Below are positions 9,862-20,655 of a stretch of 64,000 bases of DNA, in pieces (position 1 is the stretch's first letter; every line of letters starts with the position of its first letter). Under the pieces are notes generated by a model. That model did not search any database, was not told the DNA's origin, and saw only the letters and a list, made by a program, of their open reading frames with translations. The position numbers were made by a program, and so were the translations under genes. Source of the DNA: Chrysophaeum taylorii (taxonomy: Eukaryota > Sar > Pelagophyceae > Pelagomonadales > Pelagomonadaceae); NCBI GenBank assembly GCA_029834535.1, contig JAQMWT010000011.1:124001-188000 (forward strand). The letters are read 5' to 3'.

Positions 9862-11733
9862 ATGACGAGGAGATGGGCGTTGTTGTTAGTAGTGTTCGGG
9901 GTGGCAATCGAAGTGGATGTTGAAGTAGACGGCACGAAACGGCGGTTGAGCGCGAGCGTGGATGAGGATCCTGCGGAGGTCGCGGAGCGGTTCTGCGCGG
10001 TGAACGGCTTGAGAGCGTCTGTGGAGGGGCTTCCGTGTGGCGCCACTCTTGCCGAAGAGCTGATATTGAGGGGGCTGAGGCACGCGCTCCCGGCGGAGCC
10101 GAGACTGAGGAGGCTCAGGAATGGTGACTCCTTCGAGGTCGCAGATGCGCTCGGAAATGGATACCTCTACGTGCCAACCGACGAGATGTCTTTGAATTCT
10201 TGGATCGCGAACGCGAGCTTCGGCGGCGTCCACTTCGGCCAACGACGCGTGGTGAAGCGACTGGTCGCGTGGCCGGAGCCGAACGCCGCCGCACGGTGCG
10301 AGCTCGGTCGCGCGGCCGCGGCATTTTGCGTCGCACACCGGTGTCCGAACCGAGTCAGAACTGCGTCGGCGATCGCGACGTGTAGCGACGACGACGGCGG
10401 CGGCGACCGCGTTGTCGTGTCGATGAGCACGCTACCCGGCCGCGTCGCCCACGTCCGGACGCAGCTCGAGTATTTGCGCGCGCAAACGCACACGCCCGAC
10501 GCGATCTACGTGGCGCTCCCCGATTTTTCGACGCGCGAACGTCGAAGATACGTCGTGCCAGAGAATCTCGGGGCGACGGTGCTGCGCTCGCCCGTCGACT
10601 GGGGCCCCGCGACGAAGCTCATTCCAGTGCTCGAGGTTGAGACGGCCCCACGCACGATCATCATCACTGTCGACGACGACATAAACTACCCGCCGACGCT
10701 CGTTGAAGAGCTGGCGTTTGGCGCGAGCCGGCGCCCGTACGCGGCCGTCGGGTTCCGAGGCTACTTGCTGCCCCCCGAGGGGAACTACACGCACGACGCG
10801 CTCCAGTACGTCGACGCGGCGGATCTCGATGATGACAGGCGCGTCGACGTCCTCGGCGGCTTGGCTGGCATCGCGTATCGCTCGGGTTTCTTCGACGACT
10901 CGAGACTCAAAGACTACGCCGATTGGCCGGGCGGCGCCTTTTACGTCGACGACGACTGGATCTCCCTCGCGCTCGACGAAGCGGGCGTGCCGAGGATCGT
11001 GCTTCCAAGGGGACCCGCTCCCCTCGCCTTGAGGGACGACCCGCTGGTCGCCCCTCATCACTCGGTAGCCGCGCTCAACGCGCCGGCCCACGCCTTCCGC
11101 AACATCGCCTTTCAAGCCCAACTCCTCGCGACGGCGAGGTCCAGGGGCTTGTTCGCTGCGGTCCCGTGCCAATACCGAGCGGGTGGTGATGATGATGTTG
11201 ATCCAACGCTCGACGCGGTTTTCGCTTACTTGGAGCGAACGAAGCTATGCCGCGGCGCGCCGACGATTCCAAAGGTCGGCTGGCTAGAAAGAGGACCCGA
11301 ACTCGTGTTTGTACAAACCAACGCCTCGCCATCCACGACCGTACCCCTCGACGCCTTTCTCGCTCATCACGGCGGGACCCTCCACGCCACGACCACCACC
11401 GCGGCTGCCGCGGTCGAGGTTGAAGACGCGACGAGCATCCGCACGACCGTCCTCGCCGGCGATTCCGTCCGATTTCTCTGGAACCTTGCTCCGGTGGCAC
11501 GCGTCGATCTCCTTCGCCTTGGCACCACCACCACTTCCTCCTCCTCCGGTGATGACTGGCCGCTGATGAACCAATTGGCGGCAGCGCTCGGCTCCGGGCT
11601 CGTAAGACGAGGTCGCACCGTTCTGCTCGTCGACGCTGCCGCCCTTTCGGCCTTCTCCCTCTTCTTCTTCGGCACCCTCGGCTGCTTCGAGCTTGCGACC
11701 AGTCCGCAAACCTCGGCCTTGATTTGCCAGTAG
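9862..11733 (+). CDS. Secretory glycosyltransferase with DDD motif (GT-A fold)
   Basis: 623 residues from the ATG at 9862, chosen because it begins a signal peptide or anchor (MTRRWALLLVVFGVAIE). A later ATG-rich leader at 9796 would be an unlikely longer start. The catalytic region spans about residues 190-420: VVVSMSTLPGRVAHVRTQLEYL, DWGPATKLIPVLE, TIIITVDDDINYPPTLVEEL (the DDD metal site), GGLAGIAYRSGFF and DDDWISLALDEAG. This is the arrangement of an uncharacterised GT-A family common in algae and oomycetes. The last about 220 residues, after ALRDDPLVAPHHSVAALN, are low-complexity. Part of this C-terminus (from 11,110) has been copied to 13,308-13,915. The gene is convergent with the 11,832-12,323 gene, about 100 bp away. 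Confidence 0.7.
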   Translation: MTRRWALLLVVFGVAIEVDVEVDGTKRRLSASVDEDPAEVAERFCAVNGLRASVEGLPCGATLAEELILRGLRHALPAEPRLRRLRNGDSFEVADALGNGYLYVPTDEMSLNSWIANASFGGVHFGQRRVVKRLVAWPEPNAAARCELGRAAAAFCVAHRCPNRVRTASAIATCSDDDGGGDRVVVSMSTLPGRVAHVRTQLEYLRAQTHTPDAIYVALPDFSTRERRRYVVPENLGATVLRSPVDWGPATKLIPVLEVETAPRTIIITVDDDINYPPTLVEELAFGASRRPYAAVGFRGYLLPPEGNYTHDALQYVDAADLDDDRRVDVLGGLAGIAYRSGFFDDSRLKDYADWPGGAFYVDDDWISLALDEAGVPRIVLPRGPAPLALRDDPLVAPHHSVAALNAPAHAFRNIAFQAQLLATARSRGLFAAVPCQYRAGGDDDVDPTLDAVFAYLERTKLCRGAPTIPKVGWLERGPELVFVQTNASPSTTVPLDAFLAHHGGTLHATTTTAAAAVEVEDATSIRTTVLAGDSVRFLWNLAPVARVDLLRLGTTTTSSSSGDDWPLMNQLAAALGSGLVRRGRTVLLVDAAALSAFSLFFFGTLGCFELATSPQTSALICQ

Positions 11734-12374
11734 CTCCCTTTCCTCCCCTCGAGCATGAGTGACGAATCAATAGTGCGGCAGGAACACACGTTACTTTGTC
11801 TGTATAAATTACCTAACGACGCGAGCTGTCACTAAGCCGACGAAATTTCGGTGTGGTTGCTCTGGGAGTAGCTCGCTCGTGCCTGGGGCAAACGCGGCTT
11901 GCGCCGAATTTCCACCGCGCTGAAGATGGTGTTGATGGTGATGATAGCAACCAAGAACGAGAAGACATCAATCGCCTTGTCGGCCTTGGACTCGAAGGCG
12001 TCGATTGCCTTGTCGGCCTTGGACTCGAAGACATCAATCGCCTTGTCGGCCTTGGTGGAGAACACTCTTGTGAAGAGCGCGAGCCCACCAAAGGATCCCA
12101 AGATGGGAGGCAGCGCCTTGAGCCCCTCGATCGCACGCCCGAGTCTTCGCACCGCCTTTTCACACCACACTTGGTTGGGGCTGACACTCTCGCCAGGTGT
12201 ACCAGCTGGTGCAGCGCCGCTGCCCCCACGTAGGAGGAGGGTGTAGTCGTAACGTGGCGCCAGCGCGCTCACACGCAGCGCCGACACTGCCATCGCCACA
12301 AGCGCCGTTGGGAGTTTCGTCATCGTTCATCCATCGTTCGTTCCTGTTCTTGTTTTCAAATTGTTGGAGAATAC
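11110..12374. repeat. Segmental duplication, copy 1
   Basis: Nearly identical to 13,308-14,624 in the same orientation. It covers the C-terminal third of the glycosyltransferase and the whole convergent small gene with its upstream region. Copy 2 has an 8-bp loss at 13,448 and a 7-bp loss at 13,748 in the transferase part and about 99 bp extra in the repeat array of the small gene. Confidence 0.9.
11832..12323 (-). CDS. Secretory/plastid-targeted protein with 11-residue repeats, copy 1
   Basis: 163 residues starting MTKLPTALVAMAVSALRVSALAP. The signal peptide ends in VSALAP followed by an Arg, and then LLLRGG, which resembles the ASAFAP junction of bipartite plastid-targeting signals in algae with secondary plastids. 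After a conserved middle (WCEKAVRRLGRAIEGLKALP, FGGLALFTRVF) come three tandem copies of an 11-residue unit, ESKADKAIDVF or ESKADKAIDAF, an amphipathic hendecad, and a C-terminal hydrophobic segment (FLVAIITINTIF). I know no family. The hendecads suggest a membrane-surface helix or coiled coil. Plastid targeting is inference. A paralogue is at 14,014-14,604. Confidence 0.7.
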   Translation of the reverse strand: MTKLPTALVAMAVSALRVSALAPRYDYTLLLRGGSGAAPAGTPGESVSPNQVWCEKAVRRLGRAIEGLKALPPILGSFGGLALFTRVFSTKADKAIDVFESKADKAIDAFESKADKAIDVFSFLVAIITINTIFSAVEIRRKPRLPQARASYSQSNHTEISSA

Positions 12375-12449
12375 GAAGAGAAGTACGTAAGAAGGGGGGG
12401 GGTTAATAAGTAATACGTATCTTTGTATTCGACCGCGAGATCTGGTCTT

Positions 12450-13060
12450 GCCTGGGGGGGGGAGCAGGCGCGCACCATCTGTGGTCGACGCGTCTTCCAC
12501 ACCAATATCCACCCTGACTGCCCGATCTGCGAGTGTGGCGGACCCCATGTCAACGAGTTTCCGTGCATCCATGTTGCGGCTGTTTTCAACGAGTGCGCGG
12601 GCAAGACGCTGCAGGGGTGCGTCCCGCGCCTCGACACGACGGCCCTGATGAAGTCTCAGTACCTGGCGACCGGCCAGTTGCCTGTGCCGGATTTGGCTCG
12701 GTGGTCCCGGCCCGAGACGGCCCTTACCAAGCCGCTCACCGTCCCACGGCCTCGCGGAAGGCCCAACGCTGCCGTCAAGGGTGCTGCGAAGAGGATGAGA
12801 GCGGAGTCGAATCACCAACGGACGGTCACCAACGGACGGTCACCAACCTGGCCCTCTTCGAAGACAACGAAGACGCTAAGGAGGACGACAGCAGCGAGAG
12901 ATTCGTGGGCGACAACAGCGACGACAGCGACGACCTCGAGGAAAAAAAGGAGAGCGAAGAGGAACCCCACCGTCATCTTCGCCACGCAGCCGCTCGGGCA
13001 GCCCATGCCAGCGCTGAGGCTTTTCGCCAGCTCCCGGGTAACAACGCCGTTCTCTGAGCT
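12450..13060 (+). pseudogene. MULE transposase C-terminal fragment with SWIM zinc finger
   Basis: The frame contains CPICECGGPHVNEFPCIHVAAVF, a SWIM zinc finger (CxCx_nCxH) that is diagnostic of Mutator-like transposases, followed by the usual linker (LDTTALMKSQYLATGQLPVPDL) and an AT-hook-like PRPRGRPNAA stretch. The DDE core that precedes SWIM in intact MULEs is missing. A second frame carries an acidic tail (DNSDDSDDLEEKKESEEE), so the end is frameshifted. It lies exactly between the two copies of the segmental duplication and may have been involved in, or inserted after, that event. TIRs were not identified. Confidence 0.7.
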
Positions 13061-13307
13061 GGCTCCACTCGCCCCCCACCATCACCGTCATTTCAAAATC
13101 GGCAACTTGGACCTCACCAAAGCAGCTCGGGCCCTCCTACCTCCCTACGTGTCCCTTCCATATGTGTCGCACCCGGCGACTCCAGACAAGTCCGCACAAC
13201 GTCTTGTGACGTGATGTCGCCACCACGGTTGGAGAGAAGAGGATAAGATGGATGAGCGCGGGCACGCGCGCCGCAGCAGGCAACCGCGCCGCCTGCTGCG
13301 GCGCGCT

Positions 13308-13915
13308 TTCAAGCCGAACTCCTCGCAACGGCGAGGTCCAGGGGCTTGTTCGCTGCGGTCCCGTGCCGCTACCGAGCGGGTGGTGATGATGATGTTGATC
13401 CAACGCTCGACGCGGTTTTCGCTTACTTGGAGCAAACGAAGCTATGCGGCGACGATTCCAAAGGTCAGCTGGCTAGAAAGAGGACCCGAACTCGTGTTTG
13501 TACAAACCAACGCCTCGCCATCCACGACCGTACCCCTCGACGCCATTCTCGCTCATCACGGCGGGACCCTCCACGCCACGACCACCACCGCGGCTGCCGC
13601 GGTCGAGGTTGAAGACGCGACGAGCATCCGCACGACCGTCCTCGCCGGCGATTCCGTCCGATTTCTCTGGAACCTTGCTCCGGTGGTACGCGTCGATCTC
13701 CTTCGCCTTGGCATCACCACCACTTCCTCCTCCTCCGGTGATGACTGATGAACCAATTGGCGGCAGCGCTCGGCTCCGGGCTCGTAAGACGAGGTCGCAC
13801 CGTTCTGCTCGTCGACGCTGCCGCCCTTTCGGCCTTCTCCCTCTTCTTCTTCGGCACCCTCGGCTGCTTCGAGCTTGCGACCAGTCCGCAAACCTCGGCC
13901 TTGATTTGCCAGCAG
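13308..13915 (+). pseudogene. Duplicated C-terminal fragment of the DDD glycosyltransferase
   Basis: Matches 11,110-11,733. It lacks the catalytic part and any start, and the 8-bp and 7-bp deletions shift the frame, so it cannot give the parental C-terminus. Synonymous and non-synonymous changes are few, so the duplication looks recent. Confidence 0.85.
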
Positions 13916-14013
13916 CTCCCTTTCCTCCCCTCGAGCATGAGTGACGAATCAATAGTGCGGTAGGAACACACGTTACTTTGTCTGTATAAATTACCTAACG
14001 ACGTGAGCTGTCA

Positions 14014-14604
14014 CTAAGCCGACGAAATTTCGGTGTGGTTGCTCTGGGAGTAGCTCGCTCGTGCCTGGGGCAAACGTGGCTTGCGCCGAATTTCCACCGC
14101 GCTGAAGATGGTGTTGATGGTGATGATAGCAACCAAGAACGAGAAGACATCAATCGCCTTGTCGGCCTTGGACTCGAAGGCGTCGATTGCCTTGTCGGCC
14201 TTGGACTCGAAGACATCAATCGCCTTGTCGGCCTTGGACTCGAAGACATCAATCGCCTTGTCGGCCTTGGACTCGAAGGCGTCGATTGCCTTGTCGGCCT
14301 TGGACTCGAAGACATCAATCGCCTTGTCGGCCTTGGTGGAGAACACTCTTGTGAAGAGCGCGAGCCCACCAAAGGATCCCAAGATGGAAGGCAGCGCCTT
14401 GAGCCCCTCGATCGCACGCCCGAGTCTTCGCACCGCCTTTTTACACCACACTTGGTTGGGGCTGACACTCTCGCCAGGTGTACCAGCTGGTGCAGCGCCG
14501 CTGCCCCCACGTAGGAGGAGGGTGCAGTCGTAACGTGGCGCCAGCGCGCTCACACGCAGCGCCGACACTGCCATCGCCACAAGCGCCGTTGGGAGTTTCG
14601 TCAT
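14014..14604 (-). CDS. Secretory/plastid-targeted protein with 11-residue repeats, copy 2 (expanded)
   Basis: 196 residues, almost identical to the 163-residue paralogue at 11,832-12,323: same signal peptide, SALAP junction, RGG and C-terminal hydrophobic segment. The difference is the repeat array, with six 11-residue units (ESKADKAIDVF/AF) instead of three, i.e. exactly 99 extra bases in phase. The order V-A-V-V-A-V suggests that the three-unit block was duplicated as a whole. Both copies keep open frames in spite of 33-nt repeats that are prone to slippage. Function unknown. Confidence 0.7.
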   Translation of the reverse strand: MTKLPTALVAMAVSALRVSALAPRYDCTLLLRGGSGAAPAGTPGESVSPNQVWCKKAVRRLGRAIEGLKALPSILGSFGGLALFTRVFSTKADKAIDVFESKADKAIDAFESKADKAIDVFESKADKAIDVFESKADKAIDAFESKADKAIDVFSFLVAIITINTIFSAVEIRRKPRLPQARASYSQSNHTEISSA

Positions 14605-14639
14605 CGTCCCTGTTCTTGTTGGAGAAGCATATAAGAAGG

Positions 14640-15473
14640 CGGGCGGTTAAGTAACCAGGAGGTTCTTCGCGCAGCCAGCCACCCCCTTCCACCGAATGCA
14701 CAGGGAAAGTCTATAGACTAGAGACGGCTTCCAAGACTTCGTAAAGACTGATATGGTTCTAGACGAAATCGGTCCGTTGCGTGTTCTTTTTGAGTATGTG
14801 CGCCCAAAATTGTGGTCGAAAAAGCTTCCCGCAACTGAAGATCGTCATCCCACGTGTTCTGACGAAGCAAGCCCCCCAAAGTCGACCAAGGGCTATCGAA
14901 ACTCGATGGTCTTGCCCTCGAAACCCAGTGCCCCAAGACGTCTCTGCTGCCTAAAACTCGCTAATCGGGACATTTTCCAGGCCTCCAGGCACAGATCGAC
15001 GCCTTTTGTTGAGGCGTACTCGAAAGTGGCCAAACGGAGTTGCTGGGGCGGTCGATCTCCAGTTGCGGGGGGGAACCGGGTTTTCTCTCAAACGCGCTTG
15101 TAAGCAAAAATAAGCTCTAAGCCCCGGGTAAAGAACGGGTCAAACTAACTAACTAACTAACTATCTATAGGCCAAGCACCGTGCGTGGGGCGTAGATAAT
15201 CCAGCACTGCGGCGCGTGGGATCAGAAGTCACGGGGGCGAGAGATGAGGGGCGCGCAGAAGGCACCGTCCTCCATCGCAACCGTGCGGTTATCGATTAGG
15301 TTTACTCTACTTGGTTAGTTAAATACGTTTTGAGTAAAGTGATCGTAAAAGATAAGGCTAGAAATTACAGTCGGAGGCCGCGTAAAGTGAAGGTAAACGC
15401 GGTCCAAGCTGAAAACTTAATTTTGCCCTGCATCATTTCTATTCCAGTAGCAGCTTCGTGCAGGGACGGAGCA
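14640..15473. other. No supported gene; (CTAA)n microsatellite at 15,143-15,162
   Basis: Reading frames here (e.g. 14,753-15,103 plus) have no motif. The CTAA run is the complement of the TTAG tails of the LINE family, but the neighbouring sequence does not match the LINE 3' UTR. Confidence 0.4.
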
Positions 15474-16420
15474 CTACACAACGATATGATGAGCGAACTG
15501 GATTACTTTTAATGGATAATAGTCGTCTCTTTTGTCTTGTTCGCAAGGACTGATCTCGGACTTGAACTTGAACTTCTTGGCGATGCGGCCGTACGTGTCT
15601 CGAGCCCGCGTAATAACTTTCTTGTTCGTGCGCAGGGTCACCAGCATGTCCGGCTCCTCGTCACCGAGGAGGATGTGGCCCTCGGTCACGACGATTTTGG
15701 CAGCTGAGAGGATGCGCTCGCAGACGGTCTCAGCAGGCAGCGCGCCGATATTTCCCTTCGAGCCTCGTGCTATATCCCGCGGAAGGTAGCCATATTCCTG
15801 GTTGCTTTCGATTCGCGTGTTGAGCTTGCCGACGTTGAGCATCATCAGGTCCGAGAGCTAAGGGGATCCTGGAGGTGTTGGGAAAATCCGATTGGTCGTC
15901 AGGAAATTCCTTGAGCCATTCTATGCAGCGAGCGTACTGGAACCAGTACACGAAGGCGCGTTCGAACTCCATCTCGAAGTCCAGCATCGCCTCCTCCGAT
16001 TGGCCAGCTTGCTGCTGCTCCTCGGGCCAAGCAATGGCTTAACTTTGCCCTCCTTTCTTGGCGTGTTGTCGCCGTACTGGCTCCTAGGCACGAGGGCGCT
16101 GCCGTCCTCCTCCTCACCGTCGTTATTAGTACCACCCTCCATCTCATCCTCCGCGTTTTGGCAGCCGCCGGTGGGGGCGACTGCTCCGCGTCGTCCGGCC
16201 TGGCCGTCGCACGCAGGGTCTGTCATGCAGACATCGTCCAGAGGCTAGGCCCAGCAGCGTCGAACAATTTGATTTGCCGACTTGGGTGGCGTATCTGGTG
16301 TGGTAGTGTATAAAAATTTTTTACCATCGCTTTAGATAATGTCGGGTCTATTACACTAGTATGACGACGTCTAATCGGTGTTCTTAATTCTGGAGGATAA
16401 TTCCGAAGATTACCAACCGA
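15474..16420 (-). pseudogene. hAT transposase C-terminal remnant
   Basis: The frame 15,845-15,474 contains ALPAETVCERILSAAKIV, then GHILLGDEEPDMLVTLRTNK, the hAT C-terminal dimerisation signature (usually SSVPSERxFSxAG...L...vexlvflrxN). The preceding segment, in another frame (15,987-15,860), reads FVYWFQYARCIEWLKEFPDD, the Trp-containing block that stands just before it in hAT proteins, so one frame change has occurred. Further upstream (16,226-15,990) only an acidic low-complexity stretch is left. No TIR or 8-bp duplication was found. Inactive. Confidence 0.7.
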
Positions 16421-16437
16421 CACTCGGCGACTGGAGG

Positions 16438-16512
16438 TGTGAGGAAGCTATGACACTTACGCCTGCACCACGTCCCCATTATAGTTCTCTCATCCCCATT
16501 TCAGTTCTCACA
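16438..16512 (+). repeat. 5' LTR of copia copy B (75 bp, degenerate)
   Basis: Begins TGTGAGGAAGCTATGACACT and ends CTCACA directly before the primer-binding site. About 20 bp shorter than the other LTRs. Confidence 0.75.
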
Positions 16513-16616
16513 TGGTACCAGGTGCTCGTTCACGATCGAGCCTGTGCTTGACTTCGTGGCGACTCCTTCTCGGCTTCAGTTCATTGCTACGTGTTCCGTT
16601 CGTTGTCGTCTATCAT

Positions 16617-17290
16617 GTCCTCGATCGAAATTCAAGCTAGCAAGCTTTCGCACAAACTTGGTGCCTTCAGCGGTGAGCGACATTTTTTTTTTCCACCAAT
16701 GGACACGTCGTCGCGAACATGATCATCTCTACCGGCGATCACATTATCTCGACCAACGATCCTTGGATTAGCATCTCAGCATCTCGCTGCTCTGAATAAG
16801 ACTTTCGCGTCAAGCAACAACGTTGATATCCATGAAAACCGCGACATGAACTTCACGCGACTTTACAAGCGCATTACCGATGTCTACATGGGCCGTGGGG
16901 ATCGCGTAGCGAACTTCCTCAACAAGTTCATCATCGGAGTTCAAGTTGCTCGGCATTGTACCTGATCCGACGTACCCTCGAGTGTGTCCTCGCATTTGAC
17001 TACGTGCATCGTGCTTCAAGACTTACTGGCTTTGTTTTATCGTCTCGCGTTTCGTACCGATGAATGTGGTTGTACCCTTGAGAAGTTCAACAACAATCAA
17101 TTTAGATGGCATGCACAACCACTTCCGCCGCGCTATCCGCCGCGTCGTCAGCAACGACTTCAGACTCTTCCAACTGACCTACCCTAGACGCTCCCCTTTC
17201 CCAACAACCTGGCTCTACTCGATTCCGACGCACTACCCAATGTCCTTTTGGCGGCTGCAAGGATTACTTTAAGGGGGACTGCCGCAAGTT
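16617..17290 (+). pseudogene. Copia gag remnant, copy B
   Basis: Recognisable pieces in shifting frames: the ERHFF...IISTGDHIIS block, NFTRLYKRITDVYMGRGDRVANFLNKFI, a conserved FRTDECGCTLEKFNNNQF segment and a decayed single zinc knuckle near 17,250 (GCKDYFKGDCRKF). Not translatable. Confidence 0.65.
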
Positions 17291-17639
17291 CCAAAGTTCC
17301 TAGCTATTCCACGACAACGCGCTACCCACCATCGCCGTTCTTCTCAACAGCGCAACACTCCCAATGACTCCAACAACACCCAACAACACCAACCCACCAA
17401 AACCAACACCAGTAACACTACCTTTTCTGCTCCTATGCCTACTCCAACCTTGACTGATTCTAGTTCCACTCCGCCGCTTTTCTTAATACCACCATCTACT
17501 ACACCCCCTTCACCGCCTTAAACGGCCCCACCCAACGTCTCCCATCCACCTCCCGATACTCCATCTTATCATCTTTGCACCTTTCTGCCAATCAAGATAA
17601 TACCAAGTCAGCGTGTGTACCGCCGATTTTCTGACGCAA

Positions 17640-18970
17640 GCACATCAACAACCCCCTCCCACGTAAGCCCCTCGTTTTTGTGAAGGAAAAGTGTTTTTGT
17701 GGAAGCCCCTCGTTTTTGTTTTTAGCTCCCATTGCACAGGCGCCCTTCGTTCTGTATTTTCCGCTATTCGTTGCTCCACCCCTCGTTCTGTATTTTCCCC
17801 TCGTCGTTGCTCCTCTCCTCGTTCTGTCTTTTCACCTTGTCGTTGCTCCCCTCCTCGTTCTGTATTTCGCCTATTCGTTGATCCACTCCCCGTTGTACAT
17901 TTTCTGCTATTCGTTGATCCACTCCTCGTTGTGCTTGTCGGTTTTGGTAAAACCAGCGAATCACGTTCCATCGCGCATTTCACCCGCCACAACTAAGCTG
18001 TGCTTGTCAATTTTTCGCGTGCGCAACTTTCGTGCTTCATATGTGGTTGGATCGCTCATCTTCGGGATCCTGGACCGACGCTTCTTTGCTGTGTGATTCG
18101 GCTTCTTCATCTCCGGTATCAACGCAATGTTGTGGTTCTCCTTCGCGCACTATCGCCTTTCGCCGCTTTTCTGAACTTTAAAATTCGGTTTTGCTATCGA
18201 AGCGAATTCCGTGCTTCGTACCCGCGACGCTATCTGCAACGTTCTTACGTGTCACCACTGTTTTGCCAGTATCGCCAACTTCTACCGCAGTCTACTCGAG
18301 AATGACGAACAAAGATCGCCGCTCGCTCCTCAAAAGTTGGCCCATATGGCAACTTCGTTCTTGCGAATGCGAAAAAGGGCCACTTTCTTATCTGCCACAG
18401 CAGGCTGGCATACAGCAGCCTGGTCTACCCGTGTTCGTTCCTTACAACGCTGGCACGTCAGAAGTCTTTCACCATCGCGTACAGGACGCGGTCGTGCCCA
18501 TGGCAACTTGCTCGCGCCATAAGGATTACGCCTGTTTTTGATTCTGTCGACTCCGACCATCGTCATAACCTCGTCACCATGCAACATATCTGCCCAAAGG
18601 CAGCGTTCTCATCGGACGTCTGGTACACCGTCCTCATATATACCAGCCTGTGTTCCCGCTATCTTTGCCCCACTGCGATTCTCAGTGGCAACAGTCGCCC
18701 AACGCAAGTCTTCCCAGGCACCTTTGTCGCTATTGTTCTTCAGACCTCGATTTTTGCTGTCAGTTTTGCTTATCAGATTTCCTGCAATGTCAACCACCGA
18801 AGGAACTTCAACGTTGTTCCGACTTTCTCGAATCACGCTTCCAAGCCATCGTCTACTGCTGCCCCATTGTCACCTGTTCGCTGTTGCCCGATTGTCACCT
18901 GTTCTTCCGCTGTTGCCCCCTCGTCCCCTGTGTTTGCTGAGAATGCGCCGGTTTCACTGGGACTGATCAC
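17640..18970 (+). other. Unique internal segment of copia subfamily II (copy B)
   Basis: Closely related to 38,790-40,140 (minus) in copy C and absent from A and D. The 5' part is a tandem array of about 33-bp units (CTCGTTCTGTATTTTCC... with CTATTCGTTGCTCC). Downstream both copies keep stretches in one frame, such as WPIWQLRSCECE, QQAGIQQPGLPVF and VQDAVVPMATCSRH, which suggests it once encoded something. I do not recognise a family; it occupies the place of protease and integrase. Confidence 0.6.
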
Positions 18971-18978
18971 CCCATCAC

Positions 18979-20510
18979 GTGAACCGACCATTCTACGAGC
19001 TAATGAACTCCGAAGAACCAACAACCCCCAGAGAAAAGTGCACAACAAAGTCGAGCAAACCAGAGCCGACAAAACCAACGAGCCCAAAACCTCCTGAGGA
19101 AAGTGCAAAACAAAGTCGAGCCAAACAGAGCCGACCGCGCCAAGTCGACAAAAGCGCACATTATTCAGAAACAACTGGAGAAACAAGATTCAGTATCATT
19201 CCCTTCGATTCTGTGTCATCTTGTCATTCCCTGTACGTTAATTATGCTAGCTTTCGTTTGTTAGTTCATTATGTCTCCCTTCCCCTCTGTCTCGCCCACT
19301 CTTCCGAAGAAACGCCACACTATTCTTACATTGATGACGGCGCTATCACTTCCACTCATTTACGCGAAGCTCTAGCCCATTCAAATCCTGCACGTCGGTT
19401 ACAAGCCATTGCCAATGAATATCATTCCCTCGGTCAGCTCGGTTGCTGGGATGTTGTTCGCGTTCCTTCTACTTTTTTCTGGCAACATCTGCACTTTGAA
19501 GTGGGTCCTACGCAAGAAGTATGAATCTGGCCGCTTCAAATCGTACAAAGCTCGTCTCGTTGTCCGTGGTTACACCCAGGTTCACGGCATTGATTACCAC
19601 GACACGTACAGTCCTGTAGCCAACCTATACGCTTCTTTCTCACCTTCGTTGCCGTTCATGACTGGGATATGCATAAGTTAGATGTCAGCTCTGCTTTCAT
19701 ACAAGCCTCTGTCTGGCCACCCGAAGGCTATGCTCCCAGCCAACCCAAAGATACCTCCAAACTCATTTCCAAACTCTGTCGCTCTTGGTACGGTTGCAAG
19801 CAAGCTTGTCGCCACTGGTGGCTTTACTTAGAACGCTTCCTTGTCAATGATTGTAGCTTTGTCCGCGGATCTGGCGACGCTTGCAGCTACAAACTCATGC
19901 TTAAGTCTACTGTCGTTCTGCGCCTTGTTCTCGTCGTTGATGATCTTCTTGTGGCGCATCCCCGTTCTTGCATTGGCCATTACCAAGCTTTCCTTTTGCG
20001 TTTTCAAAGCATTCACACTTACGTTGGTCTTCGCATTGCGCGTGATCGAGCACATAAACCCGAATTGACTCCCGCTCCAAACGGTCTTCGTCTTTCTGCG
20101 GCTGACTGTCCTGCACACGGTTCCTCCGATCACCTTTTTTTTTATTGTCGGTTGTGTCTTGTTTATTTCTGTTATGACACGACTCTCCGCTACCTCCATG
20201 GTACTCAAGATATTGCCCTTGTTCTTGGTCGCGATTCTACCCTTCGCCTCTGTGATTATTCCGACTCCAGCTGGGCCGACAACCCCGATGATCGCCGCTC
20301 CACCACTGGCTACTGCTACTGCTGAACGTTCCTATGTATGTCGATAACCGCACCACCGTGACCCACTATCACCGCAACAAAATTATTGCTCCAGCATGTC
20401 CCGGTCTTGACAATCTTAGCGACATCTTCACCCGCAGTCCGGAAGCTCATCCCTTCCTTCGGCTTCGTGCTCGTTATCTCACGTCCCGTTTTACCATGCC
20501 ATCTCCGGTC
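18979..20510 (+). pseudogene. Copia RT-RNase H remnant, copy B
   Basis: Pieces in three frames: KARLVVRGYTQVHGIDYHDTY, LDVSSAFIQASVWPPEGYAP, RSWYGCKQACRHWWLYLERF, RLVLVVDDLLVAHPRS (VVDD as in copy A), LCDYSDSSWADNPDDRRST and the C-terminal HPFLRLRARYLTSRF. Internal deletions around 19,700 and 20,020-20,300 remove parts of the palm and RNase H. Confidence 0.75.
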
Positions 20511-20655
20511 GCATTATGCCACAATATTTCATGATATTGCCCCTCCTGACGTATTTTCACCTCTCCTGACGTATTTCCACCTCTTCGCTTCTCCTCTTTC
20601 TTACGGCACCTGGTACACTTACCTCTTTTTCCTTTTCTTTCTTTTCCAGCACCTG

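Larger units (their letters stand above)
13308..14624. repeat. Segmental duplication, copy 2
   Basis: Direct copy of 11,110-12,374. Small deletions hit the transferase fragment; the small gene stays open and gains repeat units. Distance between copies is about 930 bp of unrelated sequence. Confidence 0.9.

Noticed and set aside
15143-15162. (CTAA)n as a fourth LINE tail
   Set aside because: Neighbouring sequence does not match the LINE 3' UTR in either orientation.
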